32,013 bases of DNA from Caldilineaceae bacterium (GTDB lineage: Bacteria > Chloroflexota > Anaerolineae > Caldilineales > Caldilineaceae), in the NCBI GenBank assembly GCA_020634755.1, contig JACKBC010000059.1:1-32013 (forward strand), given 5' to 3'. Below, piece after piece: positions 23,235-30,585 of this stretch. Under the pieces are notes generated by a model. The model was given only the letters and a program-made list of their open reading frames with translations, made no database searches and had not been told where the DNA came from. Numbering within the stretch: the first letter of the stretch is position 1; every line of letters begins with the position of its first letter. The translations under genes and the position numbers were made by a program.

Positions 23235-24290
23235 CTAGTGAATGGTCCGCAATTCGTTGACGATTTCTACAAAGGCGTGGGCGGCTTCTTCGGCCTGTGC
23301 CCGATTGACATCCATATGGGTAACGGCGCGCAGCCGCGTGGGCCCCATGGCGCCGACGTTGATGCCGCGCGCTTCCAGCCGGTCGCGCAGCTCTGTGGCC
23401 GCCACCCCCGCCTGCGCCACATTGATGAAGACAATGTTTGTTTCCACCTGCGCCGGCTCCAGAGAGACGCCGGGGCATTGGGCCACAATAGCGCCAAAGC
23501 GCCGTGCGTTATCGTGATCGTCCGCCAGGCGCGCTATGTTGTGATCCAAGGCGTAGAGCCCCGCCGCGGCCAGAAAGCCCGCCTGACGCAGCGCACCGCC
23601 AATGCGTTGCTTCCAGCGCCAGGCTTCGTCGATAAAGGCGCGGGAACCGGCCAGCACGCCGCCAATGGGGCAGCCCAAGCCTTTGCTCAGGTCGAGCCAA
23701 GCGCTATCAAAGGGGGCGGCGAATTCGCGCGCGGATACACCGGCCGCAACCACTGCATTGAGCAGGCGGGCGCCATCCATGTGCATGCGCAGATTTCTTT
23801 CTTGGGCCACCGCGGCCACTGCGTTGATTTGCGCCAGCGTCCAGACCGCGCCGCCGCCGAAATTGGCCGTCTGCTCGATTTCCACCAGCCGCGGCGTAGG
23901 TGTATAGCGGCTTTCCAGGCGCAGATGGGCGCGCAGGGCATCCGCGCTATAGATGCCGCGGTCGCCGGGCAGCGGGCAGATAGTCGCACCGGCCAACGCG
24001 GACGGTCCACCCGCCTCTGAGGTGATAATGTGTGCGCTGTGGTGCGCATAGATCTCATCGCCGGGCCGGCAGTGAACCAGGATGGCGATCTCGTTGCACA
24101 TGGTGCCGGAGGGCAAAAAGAGCGCGGCCTCTTTGCCCAGCAGTTCAGCGACGCGTTCGCAAAGCGCATCCACAGTGGGGTCCAGCCCGTGCTGCTCATC
24201 ACCGACTTTGGCCTCGACCATGGCTTCCAGCATGGCGGGGGAAGGGCGCGTTTGGGTGTCGCTGTAGAGATTGATTCGGCCTTCTTGCAT
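23235..24290 (-). CDS. threonine aldolase family (beta-eliminating lyase)
   Basis: The product is 351 residues of PLP-dependent fold type I. The start NLYSDTQTRPSPAMLEAM is the classical opening of low-specificity L-threonine aldolase. Next come GLDPTVDALCERVAELLGKE, FLPSGTMCNEIAI, the aromatic/His stacking region YAHHSAHI, and MDGARLLNA, with Asp172 and Arg175 contacting the cofactor and substrate. The PLP-binding lysine is Lys203 in LSKGLGCPIG. The enzyme would split beta-hydroxy-alpha-amino acids to glycine and an aldehyde, which fits the neighbouring aldehyde- and amine-oxidising genes. GAGGAAG is six bases before the ATG. Specificity (L-threonine, L-allo-threonine or a phenylserine-like compound) is not decidable by eye. 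Confidence 0.92.
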   Translation of the reverse strand: MQEGRINLYSDTQTRPSPAMLEAMVEAKVGDEQHGLDPTVDALCERVAELLGKEAALFLPSGTMCNEIAILVHCRPGDEIYAHHSAHIITSEAGGPSALAGATICPLPGDRGIYSADALRAHLRLESRYTPTPRLVEIEQTANFGGGAVWTLAQINAVAAVAQERNLRMHMDGARLLNAVVAAGVSAREFAAPFDSAWLDLSKGLGCPIGGVLAGSRAFIDEAWRWKQRIGGALRQAGFLAAAGLYALDHNIARLADDHDNARRFGAIVAQCPGVSLEPAQVETNIVFINVAQAGVAATELRDRLEARGINVGAMGPTRLRAVTHMDVNRAQAEEAAHAFVEIVNELRTIH

Positions 24291-24487
24291 AATTTACTTC
24301 CTCTATAATTGTGTGACTTCTATCTGTTTTATCTGTTAGGGCGCCTTTAGCATAAACTTGGAAACCAGCGTTTGACATCCACCCATTCAAAGATTGATGC
24401 ACATGCGGCTTGCATTTGCTTGTGATTATATGTTGTGATTCCCATGTTGTTATACCATTTGCCGAGTCAAGCACCATGCATATGCTC

Positions 24488-24520
24488 AGACCAGACAGGT
24501 TTTCAAAACCTGTCTGGTCT
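24488..24520. repeat. perfect 16-bp palindrome, REP-like, possible terminator
   Basis: AGACCAGACAGGTTTT (24488-24503) and its exact complement AAAACCTGTCTGGTCT (24505-24520) surround a single C. Palindromes of the CCTGTC(A/T)GG-TTTT-AAAA kind recur between genes in many bacterial genomes. It lies downstream of the frameshifted membrane gene and upstream of the aldolase gene, with T-runs on either side of the centre, and could terminate transcription on both strands. Confidence 0.6.
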
Positions 24521-24569
24521 TGTACCAAACATAAACCTTGACATAGAAAACTTGACATAGCAGTGGATA

Positions 24570-25030
24570 TTATCCAAACAGGAGCGCAATAATCTTCTCC
24601 AAATTGGCCAAAAGCAAGGCAATCACCGGCAACAAGAGTGAATTTATAAAGTTCAGCCCCGCCCGCAGGTTGAGAGCGCTGTTGCGTGTGGCCGCGATGC
24701 GGTCGTGATAGTCGAGCAGCTTGTTAATTTGCGCCAATCGCTTCTCGCTAAGAATTGGCTCTTGCGCCTGCAATTCTTCAATTTGCGCCTGAATGCCATT
24801 GAGCGTTCGCCATTAATCAGCAAAGAGAGCAAGTTGCCCAACAGCATGACCGAACCCACTATAATTGTGATGTTCACCCAAAACGGTGTGGGCACAGCGC
24901 GATTGGTGATTCTCTGCACCACTGCACCCACCGAATTGGCCAGCCGCCGACCCAACGTGATATAAGTTTCGTCGGCCAGTCGTTGCTTTAATTCGCTGCG
25001 CTTATTGACAAGAATCGGATTTTCATCCAC
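24570..25030 (-). pseudogene. small two-helix membrane protein gene with frameshift
   Basis: Two minus-strand frames together make one protein. The first (ATG at 25028-25030) reads MDENPILVNKRSELKQRL, then ITNRAVPTPFWVNITIIVGS and VMLLGNLLSLLING. Near 24808-24820 the sense continues in another frame as LNGIQAQIEELQAQEPILSE, LLDYHDRIAATRNSALNLRA and FINSLLLPVIALLLANLEKI, ending at 24570. The full product of about 153 residues would have a membrane helix, a coiled-coil loop with repeated 'PIL..KR/KRL', another helix and a short tail. The two halves share the phrase '(P)IL(V/S)(N/E)KR', suggesting internal duplication. A one-base indel explains the break; a sequencing error is possible. No known family was recognised. 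It lies 40 bases after the SDR gene. Confidence 0.65.
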
Positions 25031-25069
25031 AACCTGACATCCCTACTGACGCGAACACAAACAAATTCC

Positions 25070-25870
25070 TCAATACGGTATCCGCCCGCCGCTCACATCC
25101 ACGGCCTGGCCCATTACGTAGCTGGCGTCGGCGGAGGCCAGAAAGGCCACCATGTTGGCCACATCCTCCGGCTGCTCAATGCGGCCGATGGGGATGGTGG
25201 CCACTACCCGCGCCTTGACCGAGCCAATCGGCGCCCCTTCGCGTTGCGCGACTTCGCGATCGATAACGTCCCACATGGGCGTATCCACAATGCCGGGGCA
25301 GACGCAGTTGACCAGAATGCCATGCTGGGCCCATTCATGCGCCATCTGGCGCGTCAGCCCCACCACGGCATGTTTGCTGGCCGAATAGGCGCCCAGCGCA
25401 ATGCGCCCCGGGGCAATTTTACCGGCGGCGGATGCGTTGTTAATAATGCGCCCGCCACTGCCTTGCGTAATCATCTGGCGGGCGGCGGCCTGCGCACAGA
25501 AGAGAACCCCCTTGGCGTTTACGTTCATAATGGCGTCCCACGTGGCCTCATCGGTTTCTAGCAGCGGCGCCACGCGCGCAATCCCGGCATTGTTGAACTG
25601 GATGTTGAGCTGGCCAAAGCGCGCCACCGTCTCGGCCACCATACGGTCCGCATCGGCTTGGCGCGTCACGTCTACGGTCAAGGCCAGCGCCGCACCGCCC
25701 GCATCTGTGATTTCAGCGGCCACCCGCGCCGCGCGTTCGCCGTCCAAATCGGCCACGGCCACTTGGCAGCCTTCGCGGGCAAAGCGCCGCGCCACCGCCC
25801 GTCCAATGCCGCTGCCGCCGCCGGTTACAATGGCCACCTGGCCGCTTAAATCATAGCTGGGCATCTGCAT
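25070..25870 (-). CDS. SDR family NAD(P)-dependent oxidoreductase
   Basis: The product is 266 residues, the length of a classical short-chain dehydrogenase. It shows TGGGSGIG (16-23) for the nucleotide, Asp after the second strand (VAVADLDGE), which favours NAD over NADP, NNAG (93-96), Ser147 in NNASAAGK, and the catalytic Tyr162/Lys166 in YSASKH. IVDTPMWD and the C-terminal ADASYVMGQAVDVSGG are typical of sugar-alcohol, gluconate or hydroxyacid dehydrogenases. The ATG at 25870 is only three bases from AAAGGAG, so the second ATG (25862-25864, giving MPSYDLSG) is the likelier start. The enzyme would oxidise a secondary alcohol in the catabolic pathway encoded around it. Confidence 0.93.
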   Translation of the reverse strand: MQMPSYDLSGQVAIVTGGGSGIGRAVARRFAREGCQVAVADLDGERAARVAAEITDAGGAALALTVDVTRQADADRMVAETVARFGQLNIQFNNAGIARVAPLLETDEATWDAIMNVNAKGVLFCAQAAARQMITQGSGGRIINNASAAGKIAPGRIALGAYSASKHAVVGLTRQMAHEWAQHGILVNCVCPGIVDTPMWDVIDREVAQREGAPIGSVKARVVATIPIGRIEQPEDVANMVAFLASADASYVMGQAVDVSGGRIPY

Positions 25871-25937
25871 CTTCTCCTTTATCGACGGCTATCTACACTG
25901 GCGGTAGGGCCCGCGCGAACCCTAAAAAAGCAGGGGT

Positions 25938-26003
25938 AAAAGCCGCGGCTGACGCGGCAAAGCGGTCTCAACCGCTTGCCATTTAGCCGCGGCCGCGGCT
26001 TTT
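25938..26003. terminator. nested hairpin, probable terminator
   Basis: AAAAGCCGCGGC (25938-25949) pairs with GCCGCGGCTTTT (25992-26003). Inside, GGCAAAGCGGT (25956-25966) pairs with ACCGCTTGCC (25971-25980), with one bulged A, around the loop CTCA. The outer stem has A-runs and T-runs on both sides, so it can terminate in both directions. It follows the flavin monooxygenase gene on the minus strand and precedes the SDR gene. Copies of ACGGCTATCTACACTG flank it at 25885-25900 and 26064-26079. Confidence 0.6.
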
Positions 26004-26087
26004 CATTGTCAGCGGCCGGATTTATCCGTTGCGATTACCAAGTTCACAATGGCCCTAATACTAACGGCTATCTACACTGACGGCTAT

Positions 26088-27164
26088 TTATACCGAGGGC
26101 AGCGCCGGCATGACCTCATTTTTGAGCAGCTCCACCGAACGCTTCCATCGCACGGGATCGTCCCAATCGTGACCCATCATGAGCAGCGTGCCAAAACCGC
26201 CGGTTATGTCCCACAGTTCTTGCAGGCGACGCGTGCATTCCTCAACATCGCCCACAATGGCCAAGTTGCGCACGGCATACTCGGGCGTCACCTGGGCGCC
26301 GGGCATGCCGGGATCCAGCTTCCAGTTGTCCAGGCGATCTTGCCCAATAATGTTGATCAGATATTCAAACGAGCGGGCAAAGGCGCTGTTGAGCGCAAAG
26401 TCAAGCGCCTCTTCGGTGGTTTCGCCAATAAAGACGTTGCGCGCCACCCGCCACATGGCGCGCGATGGGGTGGGCCTGCCCGCCTCGGCGGCGCCCGCGC
26501 AATAGGTTTCCCAGTGCTGCGCCACAATATAGGGCGCAACGGTGTTGCCGCTCAAGGGCAAATACCCGCGCTGGCCCGCCATGCGCCCCGCCATAGAGTT
26601 GCCCTTGATGACGCTCATGGCAACGGGCGGATGTGGTTGCTGATAGGGTCGCAGAAGCACGCCGGTGCTGGTGACGGGGTTGACCTCATCAATGCGGATG
26701 CGCCAATAGTCGCCCTGAAAATCAAACGGCGCATCGCTCTGCCACAGCTTCAGCACCATCTCCATGCCCTCGACGGTCATCAGCCCCAGCGTTCTGGGAT
26801 CGGTGGGTAGATCAAAAAGCGTGAGGTCGGTGGGAATGCTGCTCTGGCCAAAGCCCACCATCAAACGCCCGCGCGACAGATGATCTAGCAGCGCCAAGCG
26901 CTGGGCAATGTTGACGGGATGGTGATATTGGGGAATGCTCACACCGGTGCCAAGTTTAATCTGTTTGGTGCGCGGCAGCACATTGGCCAAAAAGAGATCG
27001 TTGGCCGGAATGGGCTCCCACGCCACCGAGTAGTGCTGACCCACCCAGGCCTCGGTGAAGCCAAGTGCATCGGCCAGCACAATCAATTCGGCATCCTCTT
27101 CAAAGCATTGCGTTCGATCTTTTTCCGGCGGATGCATTGGCATCATAAAGAGTCCGACGTTCAT
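26088..27164 (-). CDS. LLM class flavin-dependent oxidoreductase
   Basis: The product is 358 residues of the bacterial-luciferase-like monooxygenase superfamily, a TIM barrel that uses reduced FMN and oxygen (or F420). The start MNVGLFMMPMHPP, then LADALGFTEAWVGQHYSVAW, IKLGTGVSIPQYHHPVNIAQ, LDHLSRGRLMVGFGQSSIPT and the later VTPEYAVRNLAIVGDVEE are the usual blocks in order. The 'W-x-G-E/Q-H' segment reads WVGQH. Substrates of related proteins include alkanes, alkanesulfonates and aromatic chelators; this one cannot be specified. GGAG lies seven bases before the ATG. It is downstream of the dehydratase gene in the same direction, but a strong hairpin separates them. Confidence 0.92.
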   Translation of the reverse strand: MNVGLFMMPMHPPEKDRTQCFEEDAELIVLADALGFTEAWVGQHYSVAWEPIPANDLFLANVLPRTKQIKLGTGVSIPQYHHPVNIAQRLALLDHLSRGRLMVGFGQSSIPTDLTLFDLPTDPRTLGLMTVEGMEMVLKLWQSDAPFDFQGDYWRIRIDEVNPVTSTGVLLRPYQQPHPPVAMSVIKGNSMAGRMAGQRGYLPLSGNTVAPYIVAQHWETYCAGAAEAGRPTPSRAMWRVARNVFIGETTEEALDFALNSAFARSFEYLINIIGQDRLDNWKLDPGMPGAQVTPEYAVRNLAIVGDVEECTRRLQELWDITGGFGTLLMMGHDWDDPVRWKRSVELLKNEVMPALPSV

Positions 27165-27189
27165 TGGTTGTCTCCTTTGGTTTTTTGAA

Positions 27190-27275
27190 GAGGTGAAGGG
27201 GTGAAAGTGGGAAGGGATGCAGGGTCCAGCTCATCGACGAAGTCACCCCTTCCCCTTTTCACCCCTTCACCCCTC
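27190..27275. terminator. long inverted repeat with four G-runs on the minus strand
   Basis: A 27-base left arm (27190-27216) and a 29-base right arm (27247-27275) are nearly complementary, with about 30 bases between. In the dehydratase transcript the first arm follows the stop codon almost directly and contains four G4 runs separated by 4, 6 and 2 bases (C-runs at 27246-27249, 27252-27255, 27262-27265 and 27270-27273 on the plus strand). It can form either a hairpin or an intramolecular G-quadruplex. The hairpin is not followed by a clear U-run on the minus strand. Confidence 0.6.
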
Positions 27276-27279
27276 GTTT

Positions 27280-28446
27280 TTAAACCGTCATACTTTCAAT
27301 CCACGCTTCATCAATTTCCAGGCCAAAGCCAGGTGCATCGCTGGGCACGAGATAACCATCTTTGATCACCGCCGTGCCGGGGAGCTTGACCATCTCTGCC
27401 AGCGGCACGCCGGGGGCGGAGACGCCTTCGGACTTTTCGCCCCAGATCACAGCGGGCATGGCAAATGAGAGATGCTGGCCATAGGGATAGTTCATGCCGC
27501 CGTGGCATATGACCGAAATGTTGTGCGCTTCGGCAATGTGGCAGATTTTTACCGCTGCGGTAATGCCGCCGCACCAGAGCACGTCTGGCTGGAAAATGTC
27601 GACCAGCCGCTTGCTGGCGGCAGCGGCAAAGATGGTGGGCAGATACCAATGTTCGCCGGTGGCCAGCGTCTGCCAAGGGATGCGCTGACGGATCGCTTCG
27701 TAGCCCATTAGGTCATCGGCCTGAATATAGTCCTCCATCCATTTGAGCTGGTAGGGGCGCAACCGTTCGACCAGGCGCACGGTAAATTCGGGGTCAAATG
27801 CAGTCCAGGCGTCCAGCGCCAGCTCCACGTTGTAGCCGATCTTGTCACGCGTGGTGGCCACCAACTCCTCCAGCTTGAGCATGCCCTCCAGTCCGTGGCT
27901 GGGTCCCCACGGCGTAAAGAGCTTGGTGGCCTTAAAGCCCAGCTCCACATACCATTCTTGGTCAAAGCCCGAGGCATAGCAGAAAATTTTGTCCTTTTGC
28001 GGCCCGCCCAGCAGCTCATAGACCGGGCGCTGCAGGAGCTTGCCCTTGAGATCCCACAGCGCACAATCAATGGCGCTGATGGCGTAGCTGGTGAGCCCGG
28101 TGGCGCCAAAGGCCGATGACAGCCGCACCATCATGTCCCAATGTTTTTCAATGGCCATGCAGTTTTCGCCGACCAGATTGGGCGCAAAATGGTCGTTGAT
28201 CAGGCTGATCACCGGCGGGCCATAGAGCGAAATGCCAAAGCCCCACGTGCCGTCTTCGGCAATCACCAAACAGGCCGGCCGCTTCCAATCGGAATAGGAG
28301 ACGTGCGCACCGGGCTTGTCGAATTGGGGATAACGAGCCACGGGCCGATTTAACCTGTACGACTCGGTCCAGCCGCTGACGCGGGGAGGCGTCGTGGGCT
28401 TGGGTTTCAGTTCAATCTCAAAGGCGCGAATTTCTTTGATCTTCAT
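27280..28446 (-). CDS. enolase-superfamily sugar-acid dehydratase, L-rhamnonate-dehydratase-like
   Basis: The product is 388 residues from the ATG at 28444-28446, which has GGAGGAA seven bases upstream; the frame is open a further 11 codons but without a ribosome-binding site. Mandelate-racemase-group features are in place: the capping domain, then Asp212 (LALDAW), Glu238 (KWMEDY) and Glu265 (TGEHWY) as Mg ligands, and His315 (VICHGG) as general acid/base. The phrases GEHW, IFQPDVLWCGGIT and TPWGPSHG closely follow L-rhamnonate dehydratase, which removes water from a six-carbon sugar acid to give 2-keto-3-deoxy acids. The exact acid is inferred. It is divergent from the split transketolase, consistent with carbohydrate degradation. 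Confidence 0.88.
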   Translation of the reverse strand: MKIKEIRAFEIELKPKPTTPPRVSGWTESYRLNRPVARYPQFDKPGAHVSYSDWKRPACLVIAEDGTWGFGISLYGPPVISLINDHFAPNLVGENCMAIEKHWDMMVRLSSAFGATGLTSYAISAIDCALWDLKGKLLQRPVYELLGGPQKDKIFCYASGFDQEWYVELGFKATKLFTPWGPSHGLEGMLKLEELVATTRDKIGYNVELALDAWTAFDPEFTVRLVERLRPYQLKWMEDYIQADDLMGYEAIRQRIPWQTLATGEHWYLPTIFAAAASKRLVDIFQPDVLWCGGITAAVKICHIAEAHNISVICHGGMNYPYGQHLSFAMPAVIWGEKSEGVSAPGVPLAEMVKLPGTAVIKDGYLVPSDAPGFGLEIDEAWIESMTV

Positions 28447-28577
28447 CGATAGGTTCCTCCGGGTACTTTTGAGATTCATGGGGATTCATGGGGGTGCGTT
28501 CTATTTTACCACCTGATTCTCTGAAAACCACCATTTGCCTGTATCTTGGGATCCATTCGGTTTGGGGCGAGATGTAT

Positions 28578-28645
28578 GCCTTCCAGGAAGAGGCGAAGAC
28601 GGCATCGACTCGCGCGAATACGGCGGTTGCCTCTTCCTGGAAGGC
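28578..28645. repeat. 17-bp perfect inverted repeat
   Basis: GCCTTCCAGGAAGAGGC (28578-28594) and its exact complement at 28629-28645 surround 34 bases. The stem is far longer than chance would give at this distance. It lies in the divergent region between the dehydratase and transketolase genes, just left of the MITE-like element. It could be the ends of a very small mobile element or a structured regulatory hairpin. Confidence 0.6.
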
Positions 28646-28662
28646 TGCGGCCCCTAACGTAA

Positions 28663-28793
28663 GAAGCGGTCTGAAAAGGTGGTAGAGGTGTGTCACATGC
28701 CGGGAAAGGGCCACGCAATCCTGGTCACATCATACACAATTCGCCCTTTCCCGGCATATTTTTGGACCCCATTGTGACTTTTCAGACAGCTTC
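28663..28793. mobile_element. 131-bp MITE-like element with TAA target duplication
   Basis: The ends GAAGCGGTCTGAAAAG (28663-28678) and CTTTTCAGACAGCTTC (28778-28793) are inverted repeats matching at 15 of 16 positions. Each end is bordered by TAA (28660-28662 and 28794-28796), which fits a 3-base target-site duplication as made by IS5-group transposases of the TNA type. A second inverted pair, ATGCCGGGAAAGGGC (28697-28711) and its exact complement (28743-28757), sits inside. There is no coding capacity, so it is non-autonomous. The family is inferred from structure alone. Confidence 0.65.
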
Positions 28794-28947
28794 TAAAACG
28801 CACCCCTGTACCTTTGTCCAGGTCTATTCTGTTCCAAGGGGCGTTATCCAGCCAGCGCGTTTATGATTAAATGATAGAATCAAATGATAATTATTAAACT
28901 ACACAGGGCCAACACCAAAGCAATCACGCCAGTGAAAGGAGCCAAAA

Positions 28948-29622
28948 ATGGTCGCACACAAGCAAGAGCTGGCCGACCTGATGAATCTCACATCCGGGGA
29001 TCAAAAGCACGACCCCAGCGCATTTTCTACCATGGGCGTTCTATCCGTCTTATATGATCGCATTCTCCATTATGATGCCGCCGATCCGCAAAGCGAGGAC
29101 CGCGACCGCTTTATCTTGAGCAAAGGTCACGGTCCGTTGGCGCTCTACGCCATTCTGGCCCAGAAAGGCTTTTTTCCGGCCAGCGCGATTGAGAACTTTC
29201 TGCACTGGGACGGCATCCTGGGCGGACACCCGGATCGCAAGCGCGTGCCGGGTGTGGAAGCTTCAACCGGCTCGCTGGGCCACGGTTTTCCCATGGCCAT
29301 TGGCGTGGCGCTGGGGCTCAAGGCCAAAGGAAACCAGCGGCGGGTGTATGTCTTGATTGGCGACGGCGAGTCCAATGAAGGTTCGGTTTGGGAAGCGGCG
29401 CTGCTGGCGGGCGATTTAGGCCTGGCCAACCTGACCGCTATTCTGATTGACAACCGCTCTAGCACGCGGAATTTGGGCAACATTGCCGCCAAGTTTGAAG
29501 CGTTTGGCTGGTGCGCCGCCACCGTGGATGGGCGAGATGAAGATGCGCTTGAAAAGGTCCTGGCGGCGCCGGCGAGTGACCGCCCCAGCTTTGTTGCAGC
29601 GGAGGTATTGCCTTATGTCTAA
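28948..29622 (+). CDS. transketolase, N-terminal (thiamine diphosphate-binding) subunit
   Basis: The product is 224 residues, a little shorter than the usual 270-residue N-terminal half of split transketolases. The order of motifs is intact: FSTMGVLSVLYDRILHYD, RFILSKGHGPLALYAILA (GHG at 60-62), VEASTGSLGHGFPMAIGVAL, and the ThDP/Mg motif GDGESNEGSVWEA (138-150). Transketolase moves two-carbon ketol units between sugars; split forms are often found with catabolic genes and may act on unusual sugar acids. AAAGGAG lies six bases upstream of the ATG. The gene overlaps its partner by eight bases, so the two are translated together. The direct repeat AATGATA occurs twice in the AT-rich stretch upstream (about 28870-28890), near the likely promoter. 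Confidence 0.92.
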   Translation: MVAHKQELADLMNLTSGDQKHDPSAFSTMGVLSVLYDRILHYDAADPQSEDRDRFILSKGHGPLALYAILAQKGFFPASAIENFLHWDGILGGHPDRKRVPGVEASTGSLGHGFPMAIGVALGLKAKGNQRRVYVLIGDGESNEGSVWEAALLAGDLGLANLTAILIDNRSSTRNLGNIAAKFEAFGWCAATVDGRDEDALEKVLAAPASDRPSFVAAEVLPYV

Positions 29623-30547
29623 TTCTATTTTGTCCGATTCCATGCGCGACCGCATGGGAAAAGTGGTCAACGCGCTGATTGAACGCGACCCCCAAACCGC
29701 GCTCGTGCTGGCCGATATCAGCACCACCTATTTTCGCGACGCCATGCAGAAACACCCCGCCCGCGTCGTCAATGTGGGGATTATGGAGCAGACTGCGGTC
29801 AGCCTGGCCGCTGGGCTGGCGCTGGAGGGCTTTCATCCCATTGTGCACTCCATTGCGCCCTTTGTCACCGAGCGCCCCTTTGAGCAGATCAAGGATGACT
29901 TCTGCTATCAAGGCTTGGGCGGTACGGTCATCAGCATTGGCGCCTCCTACGATTATGGCACGGACGGCATGACGCACCACGGCGCGGCCGATGTGCCGAT
30001 TCTCAAGACGTTGCCCAGCATGCAGGTCTGTGTTCCCGGTACGGCGGATGAGTTTGAAACGCTGCTGCGCCAGACGTACAACAACGGCGCGCCCACCTAT
30101 ATTCGCACCAGCGTGCAGCAAAACGGTATCAGTCGACCAGTCAACTTTGGCCAGCTGCACGTCGAGCGGGCAGGCCAGGACGGTGTGGTGGTGGCCGTGG
30201 GACCCATGCTGGAGCGCACGCTGGCTGCCGTCGCAGATCTGGACCTGACCGTGCTCTACGCCACGACTATTGCGCCATTTGACGCCGATACCTTGCAGAC
30301 CGCCGTGGCCCGAGCCGCTCCCAATGTGATTGTGGTGGAGCCCTATTACGAAGGCGCTCTTGCGCCGGACGTTGCCAAAGCGCTGCAAAGCGTGGCCAGC
30401 CGCATCCATGCCATTGGCGTGCCGCGTCAGGTTTTGGATCGATATGGCCCACCTGAACGCCACGATGAGGAACTGGGGTTAACAGCCGCCGGAATTCGCA
30501 CGCGGATCACCGATTTTCTCCAAATGGGCGCTCGCGCTCGTGTATAA
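29615..30547 (+). CDS. transketolase, C-terminal subunit
   Basis: The product is 310 residues from the ATG at 29615-29617, inside the end of the N-terminal subunit gene; GGAGG lies nine bases upstream. The Pyr domain has VVNVGIMEQTAVSLAAGLAL with the catalytic Glu58 that activates thiamine diphosphate, HPIVHSIAPFVTERPFEQIK and GASYDYGTDGMTHHGAADVP. The C-terminal domain has VVVAVGPMLERTLAA and VVEPYYEGAL. Together with the upstream subunit it makes one active site across the interface. The GLGG and THHG phrases are typical of the split transketolase/DXS-like group. The gene ends about 40 bases before the convergent FAD oxidase gene. Confidence 0.92.
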   Translation: MSNSILSDSMRDRMGKVVNALIERDPQTALVLADISTTYFRDAMQKHPARVVNVGIMEQTAVSLAAGLALEGFHPIVHSIAPFVTERPFEQIKDDFCYQGLGGTVISIGASYDYGTDGMTHHGAADVPILKTLPSMQVCVPGTADEFETLLRQTYNNGAPTYIRTSVQQNGISRPVNFGQLHVERAGQDGVVVAVGPMLERTLAAVADLDLTVLYATTIAPFDADTLQTAVARAAPNVIVVEPYYEGALAPDVAKALQSVASRIHAIGVPRQVLDRYGPPERHDEELGLTAAGIRTRITDFLQMGARARV

Positions 30548-30585
30548 GATTATGTATAAAAATGTGGGTGAGGAAGAGAACCAAT

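Noticed and set aside
29459..30463. 334-codon minus-strand frame opposite the transketolase C-subunit
   Set aside because: His/Gly-rich antisense shadow of a clearly conserved gene.
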